A DNA stretch of 54,972 nt from Shewanella corallii (GTDB taxonomy: Bacteria > Pseudomonadota > Gammaproteobacteria > Enterobacterales > Shewanellaceae). Below, one piece after another: positions 1 through 8,202 of this stretch. The position numbers and the translations under genes are program-made. Where the stretch lies: contig NZ_JAKIKT010000016.1 in assembly GCF_023349125.1 (NCBI RefSeq), forward strand, positions 1-54,972, read 5' to 3'. A model generated the notes under the pieces. The model was given only the letters and a program-made list of their open reading frames with translations, did not search any database and was not told where the DNA came from. Each line of letters starts with the position of its first letter. Position 1 is the first letter of the stretch.

Positions 1-51
1 TTTCTCTTTTTTAGAGAGGCAAAGCAAGCTTTCGGCAGTTTCAGATTTCAT
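1..51 (-). CDS. possible start of a transposase ORF (partial)
   Basis: Inside the element end an ATG about 60 bases from the inverted-repeat tip opens a frame that stays open for 17 codons to the window edge, starting MKSETAESLL. The distance from the tip suits the leader of an insertion-sequence transposase. Seventeen codons are too few to name a family, and no clear Shine-Dalgarno is visible. The call rests only on position and the open frame. Confidence 0.3.
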   Translation of the reverse strand, partial: MKSETAESLLCLSKKEK

Positions 52-111
52 AAGGCAATCATAAGTATTGAGTTGCCCAATATTAGATCAGACTTCAATG
101 CGGATTGGTAT
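1..111 (-). mobile_element. end of an insertion sequence, left copy (partial)
   Basis: These 111 bases are the exact reverse complement of the last 111 bases of the window. The inner border is the motif ATGCGGATTGGTAT, ending at 111. A related motif bounds the MITE at 45096-45360, so this looks like a terminal inverted repeat. The rest of the element lies outside the window. Flanking bases at 112 onward differ from those before the right copy, so the two are separate insertions. The family was not assigned. Confidence 0.7.
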
Positions 112-119
112 TATTCAAA

Positions 120-154
120 AAAGAGCTCGTTGCTGATGCAACGGGCTTTTTTGT
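120..154. terminator. intrinsic terminator next to the element end
   Basis: A 14-pair stem (left arm 120-133, loop TGAT 134-137, right arm 138-151, two G-U pairs) is followed by a T run and preceded by an A run, so it can act in both directions. It begins nine bases from the element border. No gene upstream of it remains in the window, so it probably ended a transcript now cut off by the element. Confidence 0.75.
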
Positions 155-289
155 TTTGGTGTTTATTAGGCCACTTGATCTTTCACTGTCTTGTTATCGT
201 AGCTATCCAGTAGATCTATTTATCCCCCAATCTCCGACAATTGTTTGGATTTCCCGAGTGGCGTTGCTGTAACGTATGGGGTTTAGCTG

Positions 290-295
290 TATAAT
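290..295 (+). promoter_or_regulatory. -10 box upstream of the ykgJ-like/nsrR pair
   Basis: A perfect TATAAT lies 45 bases before the ATG at 340. No good -35 is seen at 16-18 bases; TTGCTG at 264-269 sits 20 bases away. This is the best candidate promoter for the two-gene unit. Confidence 0.45.
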
Positions 296-339
296 CTTGC
301 GCCTGTTTTTATCGGGTATCAGACTGAACAGAGGTTGTT

Positions 340-594
340 ATGCAGTGTAGATTGGGGTGTGGTGCCTGTTGTATCGCGCCATCTATCAGTAGCCCAATTC
401 CGGGAATGCCTCAGGGCAAGCCTGCTGGCGAACGCTGTATTCAACTTTCTGCAGAGAATCTTTGCATGATTTTTGGCCGTAGTGACAGGCCTTTGGTTTG
501 CAGTGAATTTGACGCGACGCCTGATGTTTGTGGTAAAACGAATCAGGAAGCCTTGTGGCTAATCACTTCCCTGGAACAAGCAACCGGACAGTAA
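340..594 (+). CDS. YkgJ-type cysteine cluster protein, 84 aa
   Basis: A short cysteine-rich protein with an N-terminal C-x3-C-x2-CC cluster (CRLGCGACC) and further cysteines near residues 33, 42, 54 and 64. This matches the zinc- or iron-binding YkgJ/UPF0153 class, whose biochemical role is not known. An AGAGG Shine-Dalgarno precedes the ATG. The stop codon lies one base before the nsrR start, so both are surely translated from one message. The coupling to an NO-sensing repressor suggests, but does not prove, a link to nitrosative stress or metal handling. Confidence 0.8.
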   Translation: MQCRLGCGACCIAPSISSPIPGMPQGKPAGERCIQLSAENLCMIFGRSDRPLVCSEFDATPDVCGKTNQEALWLITSLEQATGQ

Positions 595-595
595 A

Positions 596-1051
596 ATGCA
601 ATTAACCCGATATACAGATTATGGCCTTAGAACCTTGATGTATGTGGCCATGTACCCTGAGAGAACTCAGTTGTTCCGTATTGCAGAAATTACAGAAGTG
701 TTTGACCTGTCTGCCAATCACGTATCCAAGGTAGTGCATCATCTGGGCAAGCTGGGGTATCTGGAAACGATACGCGGCAAGAGTGGTGGTTTCAGGTTGG
801 GCATGCCAGCTGACCAGATCAATGTTGGTAAGGTTGTGCGCCAGTTGGAGAATACGCTGGCACCGATTGATTGTAACAAGCCCTACTGTGTATTGACTCC
901 TGGCTGTCAGCTTAAGGGTATTTTAAACGAGGCGGTTAAAGCCTATATGGCTGTGCTGGATAATTACACCCTGCAAGATGTCATTACCAACGCCCAAGAG
1001 CTGAGAACACTTATTCCCGGCGTTGCTGCTACAGTGGTATCTCTGGACTGA
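596..1051 (+). CDS. nsrR: Rrf2-family nitric oxide-sensing repressor NsrR
   Basis: This 151-residue Rrf2 regulator has a winged helix from residue 1 to about 80, opening QLTRYTDYGLRTL as in the family. Three cysteines at 93, 98 and 104 (C-x4-C-x5-C) match the spacing of the iron-sulfur ligands in E. coli NsrR and differ from IscR. In known NsrR proteins, NO destroys the cluster and releases repression of NO-detoxifying genes such as hmp. Its ATG follows the ykgJ-like stop by one base. Its last 23 bases overlap the 3' end of the convergent yibQ gene, and no terminator separates them. Confidence 0.88.
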   Translation: MQLTRYTDYGLRTLMYVAMYPERTQLFRIAEITEVFDLSANHVSKVVHHLGKLGYLETIRGKSGGFRLGMPADQINVGKVVRQLENTLAPIDCNKPYCVLTPGCQLKGILNEAVKAYMAVLDNYTLQDVITNAQELRTLIPGVAATVVSLD

Positions 1052-1781
1052 TCCCCTGTTTTCTTGCCAACTCATAAGGCAGGAGTGATGAAGCCGGCAC
1101 CAGGCTGATACCCTCCTGCTCCAATCTTGAAAGGTTTGCCCTCAAATAAGCAATAGTGTCCGGGTGAGGGTGGGCAATTGCCACTAAATGTCCCAATTGA
1201 TGAGCTTTGGCAATCATACGATTAAATTGCTTTTCCAGTGCAGCTTCCCGGGTATCGTTGTCCAGAAACAACTGCCGCGTCAGAAGCGGTACACCGATAA
1301 CATCCGCTTGTTTTCCTGCTCTGGTGTACTTGGTCGTTACACTGTCTACAAAATAAAGCTGGTGCTGCTTTAACGCTTCCATTACCCAGTTCATTGGCTG
1401 CTCTATCTGGGTCAACAGGCTCCCCATATGATTATTAGCGCCTTTGACATAGGGAATACTGGCCAGCGCAGATGAGATCTCTTGTTTGATCTTCACTTCA
1501 TCCATCTGATTGGTTAATCCCCCGGGCCCCAGCTTTTTGCCATTAAGCGCCTGCATGGGCAGATGCAGCATAATCTCGTGGCCTTTCGCATGGGCTTGTT
1601 TCGCCAGCTCGGCACCTATGGGAGTGTGGGGAAGAACGGAGAGGGTTACGCCGGCGGGGAGAGAAAGCACCGCCTTATCGGTAGGCCTGTAGCCTATATC
1701 ATCAATTATCAGGGCGACTTGAGCCCCAAAAGCAGATGCCATCCCTGACATCAGCAGAATCAGTATTAATATGTAGCGCAC
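1029..1781 (-). CDS. yibQ: divergent polysaccharide deacetylase family protein YibQ
   Basis: This 250-residue exported protein has a signal peptide over residues 1-20 ending near AFGA. The mature part starts with VALIIDDIGYRP and contains LPHTP, HLPMQ and NNHMGS, typical of the divergent polysaccharide deacetylase family (DUF610). The usual metal site is altered in this family, and its substrate is unknown. The start is a GTG. It lies 12 bases after the ctpA stop and belongs to the leftward run gpmI-envC-ctpA-yibQ, a conserved envelope cluster. Its 3' end overlaps nsrR by 23 bases. Confidence 0.85.
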   Translation of the reverse strand: MRYILILILLMSGMASAFGAQVALIIDDIGYRPTDKAVLSLPAGVTLSVLPHTPIGAELAKQAHAKGHEIMLHLPMQALNGKKLGPGGLTNQMDEVKIKQEISSALASIPYVKGANNHMGSLLTQIEQPMNWVMEALKQHQLYFVDSVTTKYTRAGKQADVIGVPLLTRQLFLDNDTREAALEKQFNRMIAKAHQLGHLVAIAHPHPDTIAYLRANLSRLEQEGISLVPASSLLPYELARKQGISPEIPL

Positions 1782-1793
1782 GGAACCCGGATA

Positions 1794-2996
1794 TTAGTCT
1801 TGTTGTGTTATCCAGCTGATTGCCAACTGCAAATCGGAATCTACAGCATGCCCGGCATCAGCCGCTTGTGTTCCGATTATATGCACATTGTTTTGCTCAG
1901 CGACACCCTCAGCGGGAAATAATATGTCTGGCTGTATTCCTTTGGCGTGAATATCCTCACCTTTTGGGGTGGTATATCGGGCTATGGTGAGTTTAACTGC
2001 ATTGCCTGAGTAGAGAGTTGGGATAAGGCTTTGGACTGTACCTTTTCCAAAACTCTGCTCACCCATAATGGTCGCTCTGGTATTGTCTTGCAGTGCGCCT
2101 GCCAGTACCTCTGCTGCAGATGCGGACCCTTTATTGATCAACACCAATATGGGTAGCTCTCCAAGATAGTGTTCGGGAGCGGCAAAGTAGTCAGAGTTGG
2201 CATCGAAGAAGCGGCCCTCTGTCGACACTATTCTGCCGCCATCGAGGAAGAGATCGGCAATCTGGATTGCCTGTTCCAACAAGCCTCCGGGGTTATTACG
2301 AAGGTCCAGCACTATCCCCTGCAAGGGCGTTGTCTGCCACTGCTGCACGACAGCTTTCATCTCTGCTGCTGAGGTATCCTGGAAGCTGGACAGTCGTATA
2401 TAGCCAATCTGCTCATCCAATATTTCACTGCTTACCGATTGCACCTGGATGACTTCCGGCGTCAGTGTTACCTGATAAGCAGAACCGGTTCCCTGATGCT
2501 TAAGTTCCATATTTATGGTCCGTCTCTGTAGACTGGCGTCCCGGATCTCCTCCAGCAACCCATTAAGGTCCCCGGTGTTTCTTGGTTTGCTGTTGAGGCT
2601 GACTATAGTATCGCCCGCCTTGATTCCTGCACGTTCTGCAGGGGAGCTGGGGAAGGGGGTGACGATGCGGATGCTGTCATCCTCGGTGGCGATTTCGAAG
2701 CCGAAGCCGAAATATTCTCCCCGATTAGATTCCCGCAGAGTGACCAGATCCTGATGCTCAAGAAAGGTTGAGTAAGGATCCAGTTTGCTGAAAATGCCTT
2801 CTATGGCAGCGTCGATCAGCTCTTCTCTGTCTATCTGATCAACATAGTAAGTTTCAACCGTTTCAATAACATCCATCAGCAATGGGAAGTTATAGTGGTT
2901 GCTCGGGGTGGCGTGTTCCTTGCCAGCCAGGGTGATGGATAACCCCAGCATGAGTCCAAATACGATACAGCTGATATAGCGAAGTATTGGTAACAT
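1794..2996 (-). CDS. ctpA: S41-family carboxy-terminal processing protease (CtpA-like)
   Basis: A periplasmic serine protease with a signal anchor (MLPILRYISCIVFGLMLG), a PDZ domain about residues 90-175 and an S41 catalytic domain after it. The Ser of GSASAAE (residue 293 from the chosen start) and the Lys of SFGKGTVQ (318) form the expected Ser-Lys pair. Members trim C-termini of periplasmic proteins and often act with peptidoglycan enzymes, which fits the neighbouring envC. The frame opens further upstream at a TTG (3029) and an ATG (3008). The ATG at 2996 is preferred because a GGGGG run sits at the right distance and the signal peptide begins there. Confidence 0.88.
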   Translation of the reverse strand: MLPILRYISCIVFGLMLGLSITLAGKEHATPSNHYNFPLLMDVIETVETYYVDQIDREELIDAAIEGIFSKLDPYSTFLEHQDLVTLRESNRGEYFGFGFEIATEDDSIRIVTPFPSSPAERAGIKAGDTIVSLNSKPRNTGDLNGLLEEIRDASLQRRTINMELKHQGTGSAYQVTLTPEVIQVQSVSSEILDEQIGYIRLSSFQDTSAAEMKAVVQQWQTTPLQGIVLDLRNNPGGLLEQAIQIADLFLDGGRIVSTEGRFFDANSDYFAAPEHYLGELPILVLINKGSASAAEVLAGALQDNTRATIMGEQSFGKGTVQSLIPTLYSGNAVKLTIARYTTPKGEDIHAKGIQPDILFPAEGVAEQNNVHIIGTQAADAGHAVDSDLQLAISWITQQD

Positions 2997-3032
2997 GCAG
3001 GCCCCCATTTGAGTGAAGGGGACCTGCAATCA

Positions 3033-4187
3033 TCAGCGACAATATCTTGCCGGATTGATCGCTTGCCCCTTGTGCCTTATCTCAAAGTATAGGCCAGGCT
3101 CGGACTGTCCACCTGAACGCCCTACAAGCGCGATGGTGTCTCCCGTGTTGACTTGCTCTCCTACTGACTTGAGCAGAGCCTGGGCGTGACCGTAAAGGCT
3201 CATGTAACCTTTGCCGTGGTCAACTACCATCACCATACCAAAACCACGTAACCAGTCAGCATAGATAATCTTACCCGGAGCCACAGGTTTAACTTCGCGG
3301 CCTTCCGGCGCTGAGAGAATGACGCCCTTCCAGGTGATTCCCCCTGAGCGTTGGCTGCCGTATCTGTGGCGTACCTTGCCCTTGGTGGGCCAGCTGAGTT
3401 TACCCCGGCTTTTGGCCAGTCCATTAAGGGATGCGCTTTGTTTAACGGCGCGTTTGGCTTCGTCCAGCACGCGTTTCAGGCTGGCTTCTTCAATCTGCAA
3501 CTGTTCCAGATGCGCGCCTTTATCCTGCAATACACGCTGCAACTGAGCCAGTGTCTGTTCTCTCTGGTCCTGCTCTTTTGCCAGCTCATCCGCCTGCTTT
3601 TGTTGATCCAGCATCAGCGCATTGAGCTTGGTCTTACGTTCCTGTTCCCTTTCCTCAAGCGAGGTCAGCTCTTCCATGGTGATCTTGAGGTTGGTGATCG
3701 CCTGGATTCTTGCGTCATTAAGGTACTGGTAATAGGCCAGCATACGTTCGATGGTGGCTGGGTTTTGCTGATTAAGCAGCATCTTGGTGTAGTCGTGGTT
3801 TCCCGCAAGGTAGGCACTGGCGAGCTGTTTGGACAGGGTGTCCTGCTGAGTATCTCTCAGCTTATTTAATTGGATTTTACGACTGGCGATATCTGCAAGT
3901 TCTTTGTCTATACCCTTCAGTGCTTTGCGGGTCTCATTGGCTTTTTGGGCAACCCGGGCGACAGCTTTTTCATCCTGTTTAAGCAAAGACAGTAATTGCT
4001 CTCTTTGTTTACTGGTACTTTGCAATGAGCTTTGTTGCTTGCTGATTTGTGATTGCAGACGCTTAAGCTCCGCCTGACGATCCTGCAGATCGGCGGCGTG
4101 CAGTCCAGATGAGAACATGAGAAAGCCTGCCATCAGGCAGGCTTTGGCTAACGTATGTTTTTGCACAGGTAACAGGTTACTCTTCAA
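3033..4187 (-). CDS. envC: murein hydrolase activator EnvC
   Basis: A 384-residue exported protein: signal peptide about 1-32, a long coiled coil rich in Gln, Lys, Glu and Leu (35-250), and a C-terminal LytM/M23 domain (about 265-380). The M23 fold is present (VVDHGKGYMSLYGH), but metal-site positions are altered, for instance LYFEIRH where active enzymes have an H-x-H motif. This is the hallmark of EnvC, which activates amidases AmiA/B at the septum rather than cutting peptidoglycan. The frame begins at a TTG overlapping the gpmI stop by 11 bases; a GTG at 4166 is an alternative. A four-base gap and translational proximity tie it to ctpA. Confidence 0.9.
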   Translation of the reverse strand: MKSNLLPVQKHTLAKACLMAGFLMFSSGLHAADLQDRQAELKRLQSQISKQQSSLQSTSKQREQLLSLLKQDEKAVARVAQKANETRKALKGIDKELADIASRKIQLNKLRDTQQDTLSKQLASAYLAGNHDYTKMLLNQQNPATIERMLAYYQYLNDARIQAITNLKITMEELTSLEEREQERKTKLNALMLDQQKQADELAKEQDQREQTLAQLQRVLQDKGAHLEQLQIEEASLKRVLDEAKRAVKQSASLNGLAKSRGKLSWPTKGKVRHRYGSQRSGGITWKGVILSAPEGREVKPVAPGKIIYADWLRGFGMVMVVDHGKGYMSLYGHAQALLKSVGEQVNTGDTIALVGRSGGQSEPGLYFEIRHKGQAINPARYCR

Positions 4188-5721
4188 CTGTGATTAATGG
4201 GCGACCTGTCATTTCTGCCGGAACCGGTTGTCCCATCAGCGTCAACATAGTTGGCGCGATATCGCTGAGACGTCCACCGCTTTGAATGCTGGCATTACGG
4301 CCGACATAAATAAAGGGAACCAGTTCGCTGGTATGAGCGGTATGGGGCTGACCGGTAGAGGTGTCTACCATCTGCTCTGCGTTACCGTGGTCTGCAGTAA
4401 TCAAACACTCACCGCCCACTTTCTGCAGCGCTTCAACCACTCTGCCAATGCTACTGTCTACCGCTTCACAGGCTTTGACTGCGGCATCAAAGTTGCCCGT
4501 ATGCCCCACCATGTCGCCGTTGGGGTAGTTACAGATAATCACATCATACTTAGCCGATTCAATGGCTTTCACCAATTTGTCAGTCAGCTCTCCTGAACTC
4601 ATCTCCGGCTGCAGGTCATAGGTGGCCACTTTGGGGGAGTTGATCAGGGTACGCTCTTCGCCCTCGAAGGTCTGTTCTTTACCGCCGTTGAAGAAGAAGG
4701 TGACGTGGGCGTACTTTTCTGTTTCTGAAATACGTAGCTGAGTTTTACCGCTGTTTTGCAGTACTTCACCCAGAGTGTTCACCAGCTGTGATGGCGGGAA
4801 AGCCACGGGCGCATCGATATCAGCGGCATACTCGGTCAACATGACGAACCTGGCCGACGGGTGAACCTTACGTTCGAAACCATCGAAGTCGCTATTGATA
4901 AAGGCGCGGGTAATCTGGCGGGCACGGTCGGCGCGGAAGTTCATAAAGATCAGCGTATCATTGTCCTGCAGTTGCGCACCCTCATTGTCACTATCAAGAA
5001 TGGCTGATGCCGCCACGAACTCATCGTTTTCATCTCTGGCGTAGGCAGCTTCAAGGGCGTCGACAGCGTTGGTATAGCTGTACTTGCCGATGCCTTGAGT
5101 GATCAGCTCATAGGCTTGCTCAACGCGATCCCAGCGGTTGTCTCTGTCCATTGCGTAGTAGCGGCCAACAACAGAAGCGATTCGACCCTGGCCCAGTTCA
5201 GCAAACAGCTGATTAAAGTGCTCCAGGCTGCCTTTGGCGCTGCGGGGAGGCGTGTCGCGGCCATCGAGGAAGGCGTGCAGGTACACTTTGGAAGCACCGC
5301 GTTTTACCGCCAGCCGGCACATGGCTTCGATATGTTCCTCATGGCTGTGAACACCACCGGGAGACAGCAAGCCCATGATATGTACGGCGCCACCGGCGTT
5401 AACAGCGTCATCGACAGCTTTGGTCAGCGCCGGGTTGTCATCGAACTCACCATCCTGAATCGATTTGCCGATACGGGTCAGCTCCTGATAAACAATGCGA
5501 CCTGAGCCAATATTGATATGACCCACTTCAGAGTTACCCATCTGACCATCAGGCAGACCTACATCCAGGCCGGAGCCAGAGATCAGTGAGTGCGGATACT
5601 CCTGATACAGTTTGTCCAATACCGGAGTGTTGGCATGATACACGGCGTTCTGATGAGTATCTTCGCGATAACCCCATCCATCCAGTATCAAAAGCGCCAG
5701 CGGACGTTTTGCTGTTGTCAT
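4177..5721 (-). CDS. gpmI: 2,3-bisphosphoglycerate-independent phosphoglycerate mutase
   Basis: A glycolytic and gluconeogenic enzyme interconverting 3- and 2-phosphoglycerate with two manganese ions. The 514-residue length fits the family. Metal and catalytic motifs are visible: LLILDGWG near the N-terminus (Asp14), MGNSEVGHINIG with the phospho-acceptor Ser64, DGRDTPP, NFRADRARQ, and ITADHGNAE near the C-terminus. The ATG has a GGAAG Shine-Dalgarno. It heads the leftward operon and overlaps envC by 11 bases, so translation of the two is likely coupled. Confidence 0.97.
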   Translation of the reverse strand: MTTAKRPLALLILDGWGYREDTHQNAVYHANTPVLDKLYQEYPHSLISGSGLDVGLPDGQMGNSEVGHINIGSGRIVYQELTRIGKSIQDGEFDDNPALTKAVDDAVNAGGAVHIMGLLSPGGVHSHEEHIEAMCRLAVKRGASKVYLHAFLDGRDTPPRSAKGSLEHFNQLFAELGQGRIASVVGRYYAMDRDNRWDRVEQAYELITQGIGKYSYTNAVDALEAAYARDENDEFVAASAILDSDNEGAQLQDNDTLIFMNFRADRARQITRAFINSDFDGFERKVHPSARFVMLTEYAADIDAPVAFPPSQLVNTLGEVLQNSGKTQLRISETEKYAHVTFFFNGGKEQTFEGEERTLINSPKVATYDLQPEMSSGELTDKLVKAIESAKYDVIICNYPNGDMVGHTGNFDAAVKACEAVDSSIGRVVEALQKVGGECLITADHGNAEQMVDTSTGQPHTAHTSELVPFIYVGRNASIQSGGRLSDIAPTMLTLMGQPVPAEMTGRPLITVEE

Positions 5722-6006
5722 TGAACTTCCTTACATAAGCTAAAGCGTGAAATTGAATCTGAAATTGCTCAAATACTACTATGGTTTGGCAGGTGGGAAA
5801 ACGTCAGTCCCTGCGATTGCCGTTATCGCACCGGCCTGATAACTGATTTGCTGGCACCAGTGGGGGCAACCGGGTTTGTTGAGCATTATTCATAGCTGAA
5901 ACAAAGCATTCGGCTGCAAAACCCTTAGTTTGCTGCATTCTGCCATATCAGTAGGTATACTCTGTGCCTTCGGAATGTCTCTCGCCCTTATTACAGGCAC
6001 TGAATC

Positions 6007-6441
6007 ATGCAAGAATACATCGAGTTTTTTAAAGCCAACCCAATGCTGAGTCTGGCGTGGGTAGGTTTGTTGGTGGCAGTTATTGTTACTACGGTTAAGG
6101 CCGCGGTCTCCGGCATCAAAAACATTGGTAATCAGGAGTTGTCCATTCTGGTCAACCGCGAAAACGCCAAGGTCGTTGATGTGCGCTCTAAAGAAGAGTT
6201 CAAGAAGGGCCATATCGTTGACGCGATCAACGTGCCAATGGCGGATATTAAAAACAACCAGCTGTCAGCGGTTGAAAAGTTTAAATCCACCCCCATTATC
6301 TTGGTATGCAACACTGGCATGACCTCGTCACAGGCTGCTCAGCTTTTGGCCAAGCAAGGTTTTGAGAACCTGCTGAATCTGAAAGGCGGTATGGGTGACT
6401 GGCAGGCAGCTAATTTGCCTGTTAAGAAAAGCAAGCGATAA
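6007..6441 (+). CDS. yibN: membrane-anchored rhodanese-like protein YibN
   Basis: This 144-residue protein has one N-terminal membrane helix (about 14-32) and a single rhodanese domain (45-140) with VVDVRSKEEF, GHIVDAINVP and the active-site loop CNTGMTSS, Cys101 being the expected persulfide-carrying residue. The domain should face the cytoplasm. It is transcribed away from gpmI. In enterobacteria yibN is followed by grxC and secB; here secB follows directly, so grxC is missing at this site. Confidence 0.88.
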   Translation: MQEYIEFFKANPMLSLAWVGLLVAVIVTTVKAAVSGIKNIGNQELSILVNRENAKVVDVRSKEEFKKGHIVDAINVPMADIKNNQLSAVEKFKSTPIILVCNTGMTSSQAAQLLAKQGFENLLNLKGGMGDWQAANLPVKKSKR

Positions 6442-6449
6442 GGTTGGCA

Positions 6450-6469
6450 GACGGCTCGCTGTAGCCGTC
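6450..6469. terminator. hairpin after yibN, no T run
   Basis: A perfect seven-pair stem (GACGGCT and AGCCGTC) with a six-base loop lies eight bases after the yibN stop. No U tract follows, so it may only stabilise the 3' end of the message. Confidence 0.3.
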
Positions 6470-6618
6470 CAGCATAAATAACAGTCGATTAATATCCTTG
6501 GTGTGTTTTTTTGACTGATGTACCGTTATAACCGGGAAGGAATTGGGAGAATGACCTCCCTGAGCCCAATACGGCTTTAATCGCGAAGCCGCAACAAAGA
6601 TAGGATAGGTAGGAAACT

Positions 6619-7104
6619 ATGGCTGAAGCAGTAAATAACGAACAACAAGCCCCACAATTCAACATTCAGCGCATCTTCACCAAAGATGTGTCTTTTGAAA
6701 CTCCAAACAGCCCAGGCGTTTTCCAGAAAGAGTGGAACCCAGAGGTGAAGCTGGATCTGGACACCCGCAGCAACAAGCTGGCTGATGATGTATATGAAGT
6801 TATCCTGTCTCTGACTGTAACCGCTCAAAACGGCGAAGAAACTGCTTTCCTGTGTGAAGTACAGCAAGCCGGTATCTTCTCTATCTCTGGCCTGAGCGAG
6901 CCTCAGCTGGCCCACTCTCTGGGTGCTTACTGCCCGAACGTACTGTTCCCATATGCCCGCGAACTGGTTGGCAGCCTGGTGAACCGTGGTACTTTCCCAC
7001 AGCTGAACCTGGCTCCTGTCAACTTCGATGCCCTGTTTGCCCAGTATGTGCAGCAGCGTCAGGCCGAAGCTCAGGTAGCTCAATCTGAAGAAGCCAACGC
7101 GTAA
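6619..7104 (+). CDS. secB: protein-export chaperone SecB
   Basis: This 161-residue cytosolic chaperone keeps preproteins unfolded and hands them to SecA. Family motifs are clear: DVSFETPNSPGVF, EWNPEVKLDLDT, QQAGIFSISG and NVLFPYARELV, followed by FPQLNLAPVNFDALF. The C-terminus is acidic-to-alanine rich. Codon choice is visibly more uniform than in neighbours (CTG, GAA, GTA), as in highly expressed genes. Six bases separate it from gpsA, the conserved secB-gpsA pairing. Confidence 0.97.
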   Translation: MAEAVNNEQQAPQFNIQRIFTKDVSFETPNSPGVFQKEWNPEVKLDLDTRSNKLADDVYEVILSLTVTAQNGEETAFLCEVQQAGIFSISGLSEPQLAHSLGAYCPNVLFPYARELVGSLVNRGTFPQLNLAPVNFDALFAQYVQQRQAEAQVAQSEEANA

Positions 7105-7110
7105 TTTTCT

Positions 7111-8127
7111 ATGAACAACACTGCCGATATTACGGTACTGGGGGCGGGCTCATACGGCACCGCCCTGGCGATCTCTTTGGCCAGCAATGGTCACAAGACA
7201 GTGCTGTGGGGCCATGAGCCCGCACATATTGCCAATCTCAAGCGTGATGGTGAGAACCAGGAGTTCCTGCCGGGTATAAAGTTGCCTGAGCAACTGACTC
7301 CTGAAGCCGATCTGGCCACTGCACTGGCTGCCAGTCGCAATGTGCTTGTGGTGGTTCCCAGCCATGTGTTTGGACTGGTATTGAGCCAGGCCAAACCGCT
7401 GCTGCGTGAAGACGCGCGTATCGTCTGGGCCACTAAAGGCCTGGAGCCGGAAACCGGCCGTCTGCTGCAGGATGTCGCCCGCGATGAGCTGGGTGAAGGC
7501 TATCCATTGGCAGTGTTGTCCGGTCCTACCTTTGCCAAAGAACTGGCCGCCGGTTTGCCGACGGCTATTTCTGTCGCCGGTACTGACCAGCAATTTACCG
7601 ATGATCTGGTTGAATTGCTGCACAGCCCCAAACGTTTGCGCGTATATGCCAACGATGACTTTATCGGTCTGCAGTTGGGTGGCGCGGTGAAGAACGTTAT
7701 CGCTATTGGCGCCGGTATGTCCGATGGTATTGGCTTTGGTGCCAACGCCAGAACGGCATTGATTACCCGTGGTCTGGTTGAACTCTCCCGTTTGGGTGAG
7801 GCTCTGGGCGCCAAAGGCAGTACCTTTATGGGTATGGCAGGCTTGGGTGATCTGGTATTGACCTGTACTGATAACCAGTCCCGTAACCGTCGTTTCGGAT
7901 TGGCGCTGGGTAAGGGTTGTGATGTGGATACTGCACAGGCTGAAATTGGCCAGGTGGTTGAAGGTTATCGCAACACCAAAGAGGTTTATACCCTGGCTGA
8001 GCGTTTGGGTGTTGAGATGCCGATTACCGAGCAGATCTACCAGGTGCTGTATGAGGACAAATCTCCGTTTGAAGCTGCAGCTCAGCTGTTGGCACGCGAG
8101 AAAAAGTCCGAAACATCAGGCAGTTAA
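7111..8127 (+). CDS. gpsA: NAD(P)-dependent glycerol-3-phosphate dehydrogenase GpsA
   Basis: Reduces dihydroxyacetone phosphate to sn-glycerol 3-phosphate for phospholipid synthesis. The 338 residues show an N-terminal Rossmann fold (LGAGSYGTALA), the VVVPSHVF and WATKGLE segments, LSGPTFAKE, and the C-terminal helical domain with LGGAVKNVIAIGAG, carrying the catalytic lysine, and GLGDLVLTC. It is the second gene of the secB operon and ends at a strong terminator. Confidence 0.96.
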   Translation: MNNTADITVLGAGSYGTALAISLASNGHKTVLWGHEPAHIANLKRDGENQEFLPGIKLPEQLTPEADLATALAASRNVLVVVPSHVFGLVLSQAKPLLREDARIVWATKGLEPETGRLLQDVARDELGEGYPLAVLSGPTFAKELAAGLPTAISVAGTDQQFTDDLVELLHSPKRLRVYANDDFIGLQLGGAVKNVIAIGAGMSDGIGFGANARTALITRGLVELSRLGEALGAKGSTFMGMAGLGDLVLTCTDNQSRNRRFGLALGKGCDVDTAQAEIGQVVEGYRNTKEVYTLAERLGVEMPITEQIYQVLYEDKSPFEAAAQLLAREKKSETSGS

Positions 8128-8146
8128 TACGGCTGAAAATTTCACG

Positions 8147-8176
8147 AAAAAGGGTGCTAAAATAGCACCCTTTTTT
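8147..8176 (+). terminator. intrinsic terminator of secB-gpsA
   Basis: Perfect 13-pair stem (left arm 8147-8159, loop AAA, right arm 8163-8175) followed by a T run. It lies between gpsA and the next gene, so that gene needs its own promoter. Confidence 0.9.
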
Positions 8177-8202
8177 ATTTCCAGAAGTAGGCGAAAGGCG
8201 CA

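Noticed and set aside
3351..3869. A 172-codon open frame antisense to envC
   Set aside because: The coiled-coil codons of envC (rich in Gln, Leu and Lys) generate a long antisense frame; no ribosome site is present.
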